The notes: generated by a model not told the origin, from the letters alone. 64,000 nt of DNA from Sphingomonas naasensis (GCF_004792695.1 NZ_SRXU01000003.1:1-64000); one strand, 5' to 3'; counted from the stretch's first letter, positions 53,669 to 63,727 are shown. Numbers and translations: made by a program.

Positions 53669-53685
53669 AGCAACCCCCGTGCCAA
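53669..53685 (-). promoter_or_regulatory. Sigma54 (-24/-12) promoter of the ABC exporter operon
   Basis: On the minus strand, TTGGCACGGGGGTTGCT matches the sigma54 consensus TTGGCACRNNNNTTGCW at every defined base, with correct GG-GC spacing. Transcription should start near 53658. The neighbouring divergent gene encodes an NtrC-type activator, which fits. Confidence 0.85.
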
Positions 53686-53716
53686 GGCGCGGCGCAGAGG
53701 CGCGACGCGAGACTGA

Positions 53717-53917
53717 TCACAGCAGCGCCCCCGCACAAGCGTTCGATTTCGAACACTCGTGTCCGAAATCGAACGCGAGGCTGATCGAAGCGAAGCCGAT
53801 GCTGAGCAGCGCATGGCCGCCATGCGCGCGCACCGTCAGGTCGAACACGGCCTGCGGCTTGCCCGAAAACGCCATCGCCGCGGAGGCGAGCGCGCCCAGC
53901 AGCACGGCATTTCGCAC
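53717..53917 (-). CDS. Possible small ORF in the exporter control region
   Basis: A 66 aa reading frame starting at GTG 53917: VRNAVLLGALASAAMAFSGK then a VFDLTVRAHGGHALL segment, ending CAGALL. Its first ~50 codons have strongly GC-biased third positions like the neighbouring genes, and the N-terminus looks like a signal peptide. Against it: the ribosome-binding site is weak (GGAAAATTG) and the last 12 codons coincide with the inverted repeat presumed to bind the regulator. Unrecognised. Confidence 0.35.
   Translation of the reverse strand: MRNAVLLGALASAAMAFSGKPQAVFDLTVRAHGGHALLSIGFASISLAFDFGHECSKSNACAGALL
53740..53775. promoter_or_regulatory. Inverted repeat, likely activator binding site
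   Basis: CGTTCGATTTCGAACAC and GTGTCCGAAATCGAACG are 17-bp arms around a 2-bp centre, complementary at 16 of 17 positions. The centre lies about 100 bp upstream of the predicted sigma54 transcription start, the usual place for an enhancer bound by an NtrC-type regulator. Binding is inferred. Confidence 0.65.
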
Positions 53918-54007
53918 CAATTTTCCGGATGGCTTCCCAGACACGGCCGTGATCCCCGCTTCCTGCTTGTGCAGGATTGTTGAGCAGGACTCGTGCCAAA
54001 CCTCTTT

Positions 54008-54115
54008 CGTCATCCCCCCGAAAGCGGGGACCCATCTCCCGCAAGTGCCTCGATTACGACGGCAATTCCCTGAGGCGCTTCCAGGAGATGGGTCCCCGCT
54101 TTCGCGGGGATGACG
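54008..54115. repeat. Palindromic element upstream of the response regulator
   Basis: The left arm 54008-54039 (CGTCATCCCCCCGAAAGCGG...) and right arm 54084-54115 (...CCCCGCTTTCGCGGGGATGACG) are near-exact complements about 32 bp long, with a 44-nt centre. The outer CGTCATCCC/GGGATGACG is shared with the element at 23609-23776. Confidence 0.85.
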
Positions 54116-54139
54116 GTTTTGAAGAAAAGTAGCGGACCC

Positions 54140-54156
54140 TTGGCACGCATTTTGAT
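54140..54156 (+). promoter_or_regulatory. Sigma54-like promoter of the regulator gene (imperfect)
   Basis: TTGGCACGCATTTTGAT keeps the -24 TTGGCAC and the spacing but has GA where the -12 GC should be. The predicted transcript start (~54168) suits ATG 54195. It may give weak or autoregulated expression. Confidence 0.5.
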
Positions 54157-54194
54157 TGTCCGGAATCGCACAGCCGCTGTACGGGAGTAACGGC

Positions 54195-55575
<1,381 letters not shown>

Positions 55576-55586
<11 letters not shown>

Positions 55587-56898
55587 TCAGCGCTTCACGG
55601 TCGCGCTGGTCGCGTGGATCGTCGCGCTGGTCGCGGTGCTGCTGGCCTGCGTCGCCGCCTTCGTCACCCCCGGCCTCGGCGCCGCGCGGATCGTCGCGGT
55701 GGCGATCGCCGCCGCCACCTTCGCCGGGCTGTGGCGCCACGTCACCCGCACCAACCGCACCGTCGCGCGCTTCCTCGAGGCGCTCAAGTTCGGCGATACC
55801 GCGCTCCAGTTCGACGCGCAGGGCGGCGCCGGCTTCGACGAGCTCGGCGGCGCGCTCAACGAGGCGCTGGCCCGTTTCCGCGCCGGGCAGGACCGCATCG
55901 CCGGCGAGCTGCGCTATCTCGACGCGCTGGTCGACGACATGCCGGTCGCAGTGCTCATCGTCGATGCCGAGGGACATGTCACGCTCGCCAACAAGTCCGC
56001 GCGCCGCCTCTTCACCAGCGAGCACGGCACCTTGGCGGAGGATTTCGCAGTCTATGGCGCCACCTTCGCACGGCGTCTTGCGAACGCCTCGCAAGGTGAA
56101 GAGCTATTGATTCTCAATATCGCCAGCCGCCCGCAGCGCATGCTCGTCCGCGCGGCGACGCTCGAGCGGCTAGGGCAGCGTACCCGCGCGATCAGCGTCC
56201 AGCCGATCCAGGGCACGCTCGACGCGGTCGAGATGGCCGCGCAGACCGATCTCGTCCGCGTGCTGACCCATGAGATCCTCAACTCGCTCACTCCGGTCAC
56301 CTCGCTCGCCGCCACCGCCGCGGATCTGCTCGGCGATCCCGATCTGTCCGCCGATCCGCGCGTCGGCGATGCCCGTATCGCGGTCGAGACGCTCGCCCGC
56401 CGCGCGCAGGGGCTGAGCAACTTCATCGAGGCCTATCGCGCGGTGGCGCAGACTCCGCACCTCAAGCGCCAGAGCTTCGCCGCGCGCCCATGGGCCGACG
56501 AGCTCGCGCGCATCTTCGCGGCGAGGATGCCCGAGGTGGCGCTGGCGGTGGAGGTCTCCCCCGCCCAGCTCGCGCTCGACGCCGATCCGGACCTGCTCGC
56601 GCAAGTGGTGATCAACCTGATGCAGAATGCCGGCCAGGCGATGCAAGCGACCGAGGGGCCGCGGCTCGCGCTGCGCCTGCGCGGCGATGGTCAGGGCACC
56701 GTGATCGAAGTCGAGGACAATGGCCCGGGCGTGCCCGAGAGCCTGCGGCAGGACGTGTTCCTGCCCTTCTTCACCACCCGCCCCACCGGCACCGGCGTCG
56801 GCCTCAACCTCGCCCGCCAGATCGTCATCGCCCATGGCGGCGCGATCGACGTCAGCGATGCGGCGGGCGGCGGCGCGCTGTTCCGGATCGTACTGTAA
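55576..56898 (+). CDS. Sensor histidine kinase (NtrY/NtrB-like)
   Basis: A 440 aa protein. Two N-terminal membrane helices with almost no periplasmic loop (residues 7-29 and 34-52), a HAMP-like linker, a PAS domain (DMPVAVLIVDAEGHVTLANK), the H-box LTHEILNSLTPVTSL with phosphorylated H232, and an HATPase domain with N-box NLMQNAGQAM, G1 VEDNGPGVP and G2 TGTGVGLNLARQI. The minimal periplasmic part suggests sensing in or at the membrane, as for kinases that detect membrane-active compounds. Start ATG 55576 overlaps the regulator gene. It phosphorylates the regulator at 54195. Confidence 0.93.
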
Positions 56899-56946
56899 CC
56901 GGTCGCCGAACGAGAAGAGCAGGCCACAACCGTTTCGAGGCGCCAT

Positions 56947-57483
56947 ATGTCGATACCGATACTGAACGTGGAAATCCGCATCCCTGAAAGCCCCGGCCTT
57001 TCGTACAGGGGCGCTTTCACCACGTTGATGAGCGACAGGTTGAGCTTCCATCGTCCCGACAGCCGATCGAGCGGGATCTATCCGGTCGGGGCACATCTCG
57101 AGATCGACTTCCCCGCCCACCACTTCCTGAAGGGCATCGAGCGTGGGGCAGCCCATTATCATTTCGAGGGCACGGACCTCGGCACGATGACGCAACTCCG
57201 CGGCAGGCCGGCGATCGACGACGGCGCAGGCAGTCAGACCATCGTCGCGCTCGACGTCGCCATCAGCGTGACGAACGATAGCGTTCACCTCCAGATGGAG
57301 GGCCGGCTAGCGCCCGAAATCGACGGACAGCACCGGCCCGCCAGGACTTTCGAAGTCGAGTTCAAAGGGCCGCTGACGGCGCTGGCCGAGGCGGCGCTGG
57401 GTCAAGCCCTGCGGTCCCACTTCGAGGATAAATCGAGGGCAATGGGGCAATCCTCGAAACCCGAGCCCCTCGTCGAACAATAG
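56947..57483 (+). CDS. Hypothetical protein downstream of the two-component genes
   Basis: A 178 aa protein, no signal peptide, beta-rich in its first 150 residues (VGAHLEIDFPAHHFLKGIER, FEVEFKGPLTALAEAALGQA) with a charged tail. Not recognised. Codon bias is less extreme than the neighbours', suggesting lower expression or a different origin. It starts 48 bp after the kinase stop, so it may be co-transcribed, but there is no overlap. Confidence 0.6.
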   Translation: MSIPILNVEIRIPESPGLSYRGAFTTLMSDRLSFHRPDSRSSGIYPVGAHLEIDFPAHHFLKGIERGAAHYHFEGTDLGTMTQLRGRPAIDDGAGSQTIVALDVAISVTNDSVHLQMEGRLAPEIDGQHRPARTFEVEFKGPLTALAEAALGQALRSHFEDKSRAMGQSSKPEPLVEQ

Positions 57484-57513
57484 ACTGGCCGGTCACTCCC
57501 GACAAACGCCGCC

Positions 57514-58392
57514 TTATCGCTTCGACTCTGGCAATCCCGGCGCGCCCGGCGGCACCGCGGCGTTGCGCCAGCGCTCGACCGGCACCGCGTCGACGCTGCC
57601 GTCGGGCAACCGCCGCCGCTGGATCAGCGTCGCGGCCTGCTGGCTGGTTCCGCCGATCGTCGCGCGGGTGCGCACCCAGAAGGTGTTCGAGCGGAAGCTC
57701 GCGCCCCAGGGTAGCGAGACGCTCTGGTCGGCCAGATCCTTCGCGGTGAGATAGCCCTGCCGCGTCCGCACCGCGACCAGCCGCTCTGCGATCACCGCAT
57801 CGCGGAACAGCACCGCGAGCATCTCCTCGCTCGCGGCGTTGAGATTGAGCGTCGTGGCCCCCGGCAGCGCCGTCACCAGCCGCTCGAGCCGATCGGCGAC
57901 CCTGGGCTCGATCCCGGCCAGCCGCAACGGCCGCAAATCGGTGACCGGCCCGCGCAGCCGGACATATTCGATCGCGGCGACGACCTGCTCGGAAGTGAGC
58001 CCCACTTCGTTGCCGATCGCCTGGAACAGGATCGTCGCGGCGACCTCGCCCTTGCGCACCGAATTGATGTTGAAGCGCCCCTCGGCGTCGGCGATCGCGA
58101 GGTCGAAGCTGCCGCCCTCGATCGGCGCGCCGTTTTCGGAGAGCTTGGCCCAAGGCTCACCGACATGATCGACCTCGGGCGCCTGCTCGCCGTCGCGGCG
58201 CAGCGCGACCAGCGCCGAGAGCTCGCCGCCGCGCACCACAGCGAGCGCGCGCGCCGCCTCGCGGGTGCGCAGCCCGCGATCGAGCGCGATCTCCTCGCGG
58301 TTGATCATCAGCAGCACCAGCCCCGCGGCGATCGCCACGAACATCAGCACGTTGACGAGGATCATCCCCTCTTCGTCGCGCCGCGGGCTCAC
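57514..58392 (-). CDS. gspK: Type II secretion minor pseudopilin GspK
   Basis: A 292 aa protein. Leader SPRRDEEG precedes the hydrophobic helix MILVNVLMFVAIAAGLVLLM, as in type IV pilin-like proteins; EEG|M would be the prepilin peptidase site, with no Glu at +5, as usual for GspK. The large globular domain contains FNINSVRKG and LNLNAASEEML, the helix-hairpin-helix-like segments of GspK. It caps the pseudopilus tip with GspI and GspJ. The GTG start overlaps the gspJ TGA by four bases (GTGA). Confidence 0.9.
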   Translation of the reverse strand: MSPRRDEEGMILVNVLMFVAIAAGLVLLMINREEIALDRGLRTREAARALAVVRGGELSALVALRRDGEQAPEVDHVGEPWAKLSENGAPIEGGSFDLAIADAEGRFNINSVRKGEVAATILFQAIGNEVGLTSEQVVAAIEYVRLRGPVTDLRPLRLAGIEPRVADRLERLVTALPGATTLNLNAASEEMLAVLFRDAVIAERLVAVRTRQGYLTAKDLADQSVSLPWGASFRSNTFWVRTRATIGGTSQQAATLIQRRRLPDGSVDAVPVERWRNAAVPPGAPGLPESKR

Positions 58393-58937
58393 TGCTTTTC
58401 CTCCTCGGGCCGAGCCGGCAGCGCGATCACCCGGCGCAGCGATCCCGGCGTGCCACCGGGTCCCTGCACCTGCATCTCGAGCGCCACAGCCCGCGGCCAG
58501 CGATCCTTGCCCGCCTCGTCGATCGGCCAGCGGTCGACCCACACCCCGTCCCAGAAGCGCCAGCGGACATTGGTCACCCCGGCGAGCACGAGCTGCGGCG
58601 CGGGCCCGATCGTGCGCACCAGCGCGCCGCCGGCGACGCCGTAGCGCAGCGGCACCGCGATGCCGCCCATGCCCGGCGCGGCGCGCGTGAAGGAAAGCAC
58701 CGCGCCGCCGCCCGAGATCGGCCCGCTCGCAATCTGCTCGACATCGCTCGACACGACGAACATCGTCCGCTGGAGATCGGCAAGCCGGTCGAGCCGTTTC
58801 TCGGTCCGTCCCTGGACGTTGATGATCCCCTCGACCAGCGCGAGCCCGGCCACCGCGATCAGCGCGAACAGCCCGAGCGAGATCATCAGCTCGATCAGCG
58901 TGAAGCCGGCCTCGCCGGCTTCGGGGCTTCTCTTCAC
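58389..58937 (-). CDS. gspJ: Type II secretion minor pseudopilin GspJ
   Basis: A 182 aa protein. Prepilin site G11|F12 in EAGFTLIELMISLGLFAL, with Glu at +5. The C-terminal beta domain includes RYGVAGGALVRTIGP and WRFWDGVWVDRWP, typical of GspJ. Part of the pseudopilus tip complex. It is translationally coupled to both neighbours (ATGA with the upstream periplasmic-binding gene, GTGA with gspK). gspG, gspH and gspI are not in the window. Confidence 0.92.
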   Translation of the reverse strand: MKRSPEAGEAGFTLIELMISLGLFALIAVAGLALVEGIINVQGRTEKRLDRLADLQRTMFVVSSDVEQIASGPISGGGAVLSFTRAAPGMGGIAVPLRYGVAGGALVRTIGPAPQLVLAGVTNVRWRFWDGVWVDRWPIDEAGKDRWPRAVALEMQVQGPGGTPGSLRRVIALPARPEEEKQ

Positions 58938-59977
58938 GATCCCGAGCTCACCGCCACCGGTTCATAGCCCTGCGGCCGGGCAAGCAGGATCGCGAAGTCG
59001 CGCGCGACCGATCCGTCGGTGCGGAAGCGCACCGGCCCGGTCACGCAGCTGAAGCCCTTGCCGTCGAGCAGGCCTTCGGCGTTGAGATTGTTCGCCGCAC
59101 GCAGCGCGTTGGCGATGCCCGCCGCGTCATAAGCGAGCGCGGTGATCGCACCCGCCTCGCCGCCGTTGCGCGCGGCGAACTCGCTCGCGAAAGTGCCGAA
59201 CGCCGCCGGATCGGGGCTCGCGATCCACGCGCCGTCGAGCGCTTCGAGCGCCTGCGGACGGTTGTCGATCCCCTGCAGCGTGCCGAGCAGCTGGATGCCG
59301 CTGTCCTTGAGGTTGCGCGCCGCCGCGAGCACCGCCTCGCCGCTGCCCGGGAGCAACAGTCCGTCGGGCGCGTCGCCCGCCGCGGGGAGCGGCTGGCCGG
59401 CCTTGACCTCGAGCACGCGCACCCGCACGCCGAGCTCGCCTTCGAGCTGCCCGGCGGCGAGCGATGCCGCCGCGCTCCACGGGCTGCCGTCGTCGATCAC
59501 CGCGACGCTCTTGATCCCGCGCGAGCGGGCGTAGCGCAGGATCGCGCTGGTCACTTGCCGCGCGGTGATTCCGAAGATCCACGTCCCCGGCGCGCGCAGC
59601 ACCGCGTCGTTGCTGAACGCGATGATCGGCACCCGCCCCGCGACGCTGCTGCTCACCGCCGGCACTTCCGCGGCGGTCAGCGGGCCGAGGATCAGCGCGG
59701 GCTTGCGGCGCAGCGCCTGCCCGGCCGCGGCGGCCGCGCCGGCCGCGGTGCCGCCGGTGTCGAAGCTCAGCACATATTGGCTGTTTTCCGCGAGCAACGC
59801 CGCCTGCCGCATGCTAATGCCCAGCCGCGCTCGCGGACCGGTGAGCGGCACCAGCAGGGCGATCGGGCGCTTGTCCTTCTTCTCGGCTGTGGCGAATGCA
59901 TGCGAGGGAAGCACGACCGATGCCGCTGACGCGACCAGGCCTGATTGCAGCAACCGCAGCAGGGACCGCCGGTCCAT
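58934..59977 (-). CDS. Periplasmic-binding-like protein (LpoA/Leu-binding fold)
   Basis: A 347 aa protein. The signal region has an RR-containing MDRRSLLRLLQSGLVASAAS, which may use Tat or Sec. The mature part fits the type 1 periplasmic-binding fold: IALLVPLTGPRARLGISMR at the start, ALILGPLTAAEVPAVSS, PIIAFSNDAV, GIKSVAVIDDGSPWSAAASL and ALAYDAAGIANALRAAN. It resembles penicillin-binding-protein activators (LpoA-type) and amino-acid receptors. No transporter genes adjoin it; instead its TGA overlaps gspJ. GGAGTCGGCG precedes ATG 59977. Confidence 0.8.
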   Translation of the reverse strand: MDRRSLLRLLQSGLVASAASVVLPSHAFATAEKKDKRPIALLVPLTGPRARLGISMRQAALLAENSQYVLSFDTGGTAAGAAAAAGQALRRKPALILGPLTAAEVPAVSSSVAGRVPIIAFSNDAVLRAPGTWIFGITARQVTSAILRYARSRGIKSVAVIDDGSPWSAAASLAAGQLEGELGVRVRVLEVKAGQPLPAAGDAPDGLLLPGSGEAVLAAARNLKDSGIQLLGTLQGIDNRPQALEALDGAWIASPDPAAFGTFASEFAARNGGEAGAITALAYDAAGIANALRAANNLNAEGLLDGKGFSCVTGPVRFRTDGSVARDFAILLARPQGYEPVAVSSGS

Positions 59978-59991
59978 CGCCGACTCCGGAT

Positions 59992-60693
59992 ATGGGGGGT
60001 GTGGCACGCCGGCGTATTATCGTCTTCGCCGCGATCGGCATAGGGGCCTATCTGCTCGCCTTGCTGGTAACCCTGCCGGCGAGCGTAGTGTTCAAGAACC
60101 GGCCGTGGCGCACCGGCGTCGCTGGGACGGTGTGGAACGGCGAGGTCGGCGTCGCCGGCGGTGCCAGGTTCGAATGGCAGATGGCGCCGCTGCGCTCGCT
60201 GACCAGCCTTGCCTATGCCGCCGACTGGAAGGCGAACGGCCCCGATACCGATCTCGGCGGGCGGCTGCTCGCGCATCTCGGCGGGCGCACCGTGCTCGAC
60301 AAGGTCAGTGGCAGCGCCGACGCGAGCCTGCTCGAGGCGCTCCAGCCCAATCTTCCCTTCACCTGCGATCTCGTCATGCAGGTCGAGATGGAGCGGATCG
60401 CGATTGGCGGCGGCGATCGCATGCTGAGCGGCAACATCGCCACCGATCCCGGCAGCTGCCGCCCCAGGCGCGGCGGCGCGGCCTCGCCGCTTCCCGCCCT
60501 GATCGTCACCGCCGAGCATATCGGCAATCGCACGGTGGTCCGCATCGCCCCGATGGCGCAACGCCGCCGGACCTTGGTGACGCTCGAGCTCGCCGAGGGC
60601 GGCACGGTCGACATCTCGGTCACTCCCGAGGGCGCGACGATGATGCCGTTCCTCGGCCTGCCGGCGGGCGCGCGGATTCAGGGGGTGATGTAA
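59992..60693 (+). CDS. gspN: Type II secretion protein GspN
   Basis: A 233 aa bitopic inner-membrane protein. One N-terminal helix (IIVFAAIGIGAYLLALLVTL) is followed by VVFKNRPWRTGVAGTVWNGE, the family's opening motif, and a periplasmic domain ending LGLPAGARIQGVM. Part of the secretion assembly platform in systems that have GspN. The start is either ATG 59992 or GTG 60001; no strong ribosome-binding site separates them. The 5' ends of this gene and the divergent binding-protein gene are only 14 bp apart. It is convergent with gspF. Confidence 0.8.
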   Translation: MGGVARRRIIVFAAIGIGAYLLALLVTLPASVVFKNRPWRTGVAGTVWNGEVGVAGGARFEWQMAPLRSLTSLAYAADWKANGPDTDLGGRLLAHLGGRTVLDKVSGSADASLLEALQPNLPFTCDLVMQVEMERIAIGGGDRMLSGNIATDPGSCRPRRGGAASPLPALIVTAEHIGNRTVVRIAPMAQRRRTLVTLELAEGGTVDISVTPEGATMMPFLGLPAGARIQGVM

Positions 60694-60698
60694 ACCCC

Positions 60699-60830
60699 TC
60701 TCCTCCCTCGCGAAGCGGGGGAGGTGGCGCCGAAGGCGACGGAGGGGGCATTTCTCCAAGCGACGTCGCCTGTGGGGAGGCCCCCTCCACCACTTCGTGG
60801 TCCCCCTCCCCCGCTGCGCGAGGGAGGAGA
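60699..60830. repeat. Palindromic element between gspN and gspF
   Basis: TCTCCTCCCTCGCGAAGCGG (60699 on) pairs with the right arm ending GCGCGAGGGAGGAGA (60830). Each arm also folds on itself, and inner GTGG/CCAC and CCCCCTCC/GGAGGGGG repeats are present. It abuts the gspF stop and likely ends transcription from both convergent genes. Confidence 0.8.
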
Positions 60831-60831
60831 T

Positions 60832-62058
60832 TTAGAGCGTCACCAGATTGTTCAAATTGATGATCGGCAGCAGGATCGCCAGCACCATCAGCAGCACCAG
60901 CCCGCCCATCACCAGCAGCACCAGCGGCTCGACCAGCGCCACCAGCGTCGTCACCAGCGCATCGAGCTCGCGTTCGAGCTCGTGCGCCGCGCGCCCCAGC
61001 GCGGGCGCGAGCCGCCCGCTCGTCTCGCCGCTCGCGACGATCGCGATCAGCATCGTCGGGAACACCCCTGCCTCCTGCATCGCCGCGCGCAGGCTGATCC
61101 CCTCGCGGACGCGCTGCGCCACGCCGAGCGCCTTTTCCTGCACCCAGCGATTCGGCGTCACCGCCGCTGCGGCGTGGAGCGCCTCGACCAGCGGCACCGC
61201 GCTCCCAACCAGCGTCGCGAGGCTGCCGGCGAAGCGCGCCGCGTTGAGCTGGCGGCTGAAGCGGCGGAACGGGCGGCGCTCGGTGAACATCCGGTGCATC
61301 CGCAGCCGGTTCGCCGGCACGCGCAGCCAGCGCAGCCACAGCAACGCTCCCACCGCCAGCGCGAGCAGCAGATACAGCCCGAAATTCTGCAGGAACCAGC
61401 TGATCGCGATCATCATCCGGGTGAGCAGCGGCAGATCGGCGCCGCGCGACACGAACACCCGGACGATGTCGGGCACGACATAGACCATCAGCAGTACCAT
61501 CATGCCGACCGACACGAGCGCGAGCAGCGCCGGGTAGAGCAAGGCGAGCTGGAGCTTCTGGCCGTTCGACTGGCGGTTCTCGACGAACTCGGCGAGGGGG
61601 TTGAGCACATCGGGCAACCGCCCCGATGCCTCGCCCGCGGCGACCGAGGCGCGGTAGAATTCGGGGAACGCCCCCGGATGCCGGGCGAGCGCCGCGGCGA
61701 AACTGCGCCCGTCGAGGATCGCGCCGCGCACGTCGAGCAGCACCGAGCTGACCTGCGGCTGCTCCCCCTGCGCCGCGACGAGGCGCAGTGCCTCCTCGAT
61801 CGCGATGTCCGATCCGGCGAGAGTCGCGATCTGGCGCGTCACCGTGGCGAGAGCCTTGCCCGAGATCCCCGGCCGGCGCAGCGACGGCAGCGGGATGCTG
61901 CCGAAAGACCGCGCCCCCTCGCCCGCGGCCTCGACCGACAGCGGCAACAGCGCCTGCTCGCGCAGCAGCGCGCGCGCCGCGGCCGGAGAAGAGGCCTCGA
62001 TGATGCCCTTCTTGCTCGCGCCGGTACGGTCGGCGGCACGGTAGGAATAAGCGGGCAC
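60832..62058 (-). CDS. gspF: Type II secretion inner-membrane platform protein GspF
   Basis: A 408 aa protein, usual length. N-terminal AYSYRAADRTGASKKGIIEA, then two repeated cytoplasmic T2SF domains (ARHPGAFPEFYRASVAAGEA and MQEAGVFPTMLIAIVASGET are the paired signatures) and three transmembrane helices, the last near the C-terminus (LVLLVMGGLVLLMVLAILL). The GTG start at 62058 is preceded by GGGGAGGAATTTA, a ribosome-binding site that lies in the end of the palindromic element upstream. It recruits GspE and helps assemble the pseudopilus. Confidence 0.95.
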   Translation of the reverse strand: MPAYSYRAADRTGASKKGIIEASSPAAARALLREQALLPLSVEAAGEGARSFGSIPLPSLRRPGISGKALATVTRQIATLAGSDIAIEEALRLVAAQGEQPQVSSVLLDVRGAILDGRSFAAALARHPGAFPEFYRASVAAGEASGRLPDVLNPLAEFVENRQSNGQKLQLALLYPALLALVSVGMMVLLMVYVVPDIVRVFVSRGADLPLLTRMMIAISWFLQNFGLYLLLALAVGALLWLRWLRVPANRLRMHRMFTERRPFRRFSRQLNAARFAGSLATLVGSAVPLVEALHAAAAVTPNRWVQEKALGVAQRVREGISLRAAMQEAGVFPTMLIAIVASGETSGRLAPALGRAAHELERELDALVTTLVALVEPLVLLVMGGLVLLMVLAILLPIINLNNLVTL

Positions 62059-62061
62059 TAA

Positions 62062-62226
62062 ATTCCTCCCCGAGCTTGTCTCGGGGAGGGGGACCGTCCG
62101 AAGGACGGTGGAGGGGCCGCGCCGCAGGCGCGGGACTCGTTTGCCGATAGCGACACCGCCGCTGACGCGGCGGCCCCTCCACCAGCTTCGCTGGTCCCCC
62201 TCCCCGAGCAAAGCTCGGGGAGGAAT
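62062..62226. repeat. Palindromic element between gspE and gspF
   Basis: ATTCCTCCCCGAGCTTG... on the left and ...AAGCTCGGGGAGGAAT on the right are complementary ends; each end is a hairpin around CTCCCCGAGC/GCTCGGGGAG. The centre includes GGACCGTCC, GGAGGGGCCGC and a matching GCGGCCCCTCC. It interrupts the E-F gene pair without breaking either frame. Confidence 0.85.
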
Positions 62227-62239
62227 TGGGGGCCCTCGA

Positions 62240-63727
62240 TCACGCCTCGTCCCTCACCACGCGGGCGACTTCCTCCACGGTCGTCACTCCGCTGCGCACC
62301 TTGGCGATGCCATCGTCGAGCAGGCTCGGATTGTCGCGCCGCGCCTGCGCCTCGAGCTCGGCCTCCGAGACCCCGTCATGGATCATCTTCTGCAGCCGAT
62401 CGTCGACCGCGACGACTTCGTACAGCCCGGCGCGGCCGCGATAGCCTTCGTCATGGCAATCGGCGCAGCCCTCGGCGCGCCACAGCGTCTCGCCCGGCCG
62501 GATCGCGCCGGCGAGCAGGATCGCATCGGCCTCGCGCGCGACGTCCTCGCGCCGGCAGCTCGGGCAGAGCTTGCGCACCAGCCGCTGCGCCGCCAGCCCG
62601 ACCAGCATCGGCGCGAGCAGATAACGCTCGACCCCCATGTCGATCAGCCGGGTCACCGATCCGATCGCGCTGTTGGTGTGCAAGGTCGAGAGCACGAAAT
62701 GCCCGGTCATCGCCGAGCGCACGGCGACCTGCGCGGTCTCCTGATCGCGAATCTCGCCGACCATGATCACGTCGGGGTCCTGCCGCAGGATCGCGCGAAG
62801 CCCGCGCGCAAACGTCATGTCGGTGCGCGGATTGACCTGCGTCTGGCCGATCCCCGGCAGCTCATATTCGATCGGATCCTCGACCGTCATGATGTTGCGC
62901 TTGCGGTCGTTGAGACGGCTCAGCGCGGAGTAGAGCGTCGTGGTCTTGCCCGAGCCGGTGGGTCCGGTGACGAGCAGCATGCCGTGCGGCCGCTCGAGCA
63001 GCCGGTTGAACACGTCGCGGTCGCGCTGGCTCATCCCGAGCACTTCCATGTCGAGCCGCAGCGAGCCCTTCTCGAGCAGGCGCATCACCACCCGCTCGCC
63101 ATGCTGGGTCGGGATCGTCGAGACACGCGCATCGACGTCGTGCCCGCCGATGCGCAGTGTCACGCGCCCGTCCTGCGGCACGCGGCGCTCGGCGATGTCG
63201 AGCTTGGCCATCACCTTGATGCGGCTGACCAGCAGCGGCGCCAGCGCGCGCGGCGGCTCGATCATGTCGCGCAGCACCCCGTCGACGCGGAAGCGCGCCA
63301 CGAGCCGCTTCTCCTGCGTCTCGATATGCACGTCCGATGCGCCTTCCTTGACCGCCTCGAGCAGCAGCGCGTTGATCAGCCGGATCACCGGGGCGTCGTC
63401 GCGCGTGTCGAGCAGGTCGTCGACAGAGGCGGCGCTGTCGGCGAGCGCGGCGAGATCCATGTCGCCGAGATCGAAGTCCGCCGCCGCGCCGGCGCTGCCG
63501 CTGTAGAGCCCGCTCAGCGCCGCATCGAATGCCTCGTCGCTCACCGCGACATAGCTGGCGCCCGGGGCGACGCGCTGCACCTCGAGCAGCGCGTCGAGGC
63601 GCACATCGCCGCGATGCAGGCATTCGATGCCCGCCGCGCCGGGACGGAGCAGCACGCCGTTCTTGCGCGCGAAGCTGTACGGCAGCGTCGCGGGCACGTC
63701 GTCGACGAGGATCAGCGTCTCGCTCAC
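62240..63727 (-). CDS. gspE: Type II secretion ATPase GspE
   Basis: A 495 aa cytoplasmic ATPase. N-terminal GspL-binding region, then the secretion-ATPase core: Walker A GPTGSGKTT (255-263), Asp box EDPIEYEL, Walker B region ILRQDPDVIMVGEIRDQETA, His box STLHTNSA, and a zinc-binding tetracysteine CPSC (388-391)...CADC (421-424). It powers pseudopilus assembly through GspF. The GTG start overlaps the upstream TGA by 4 bp (GTGA). The frame is open further upstream, but only antisense to the preceding gene. Confidence 0.96.
   Translation of the reverse strand: MSETLILVDDVPATLPYSFARKNGVLLRPGAAGIECLHRGDVRLDALLEVQRVAPGASYVAVSDEAFDAALSGLYSGSAGAAADFDLGDMDLAALADSAASVDDLLDTRDDAPVIRLINALLLEAVKEGASDVHIETQEKRLVARFRVDGVLRDMIEPPRALAPLLVSRIKVMAKLDIAERRVPQDGRVTLRIGGHDVDARVSTIPTQHGERVVMRLLEKGSLRLDMEVLGMSQRDRDVFNRLLERPHGMLLVTGPTGSGKTTTLYSALSRLNDRKRNIMTVEDPIEYELPGIGQTQVNPRTDMTFARGLRAILRQDPDVIMVGEIRDQETAQVAVRSAMTGHFVLSTLHTNSAIGSVTRLIDMGVERYLLAPMLVGLAAQRLVRKLCPSCRREDVAREADAILLAGAIRPGETLWRAEGCADCHDEGYRGRAGLYEVVAVDDRLQKMIHDGVSEAELEAQARRDNPSLLDDGIAKVRSGVTTVEEVARVVRDEA

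Noticed and set aside
49482..54113. Very long open frame (about 1540 codons) on the plus strand antisense to the ABC exporter genes
   Set aside because: Composed of Arg/Asp/His/Leu-rich low-complexity sequence typical of the antisense frame of high-GC genes; the opposite strand encodes well-recognised permease, ATPase and adaptor proteins.
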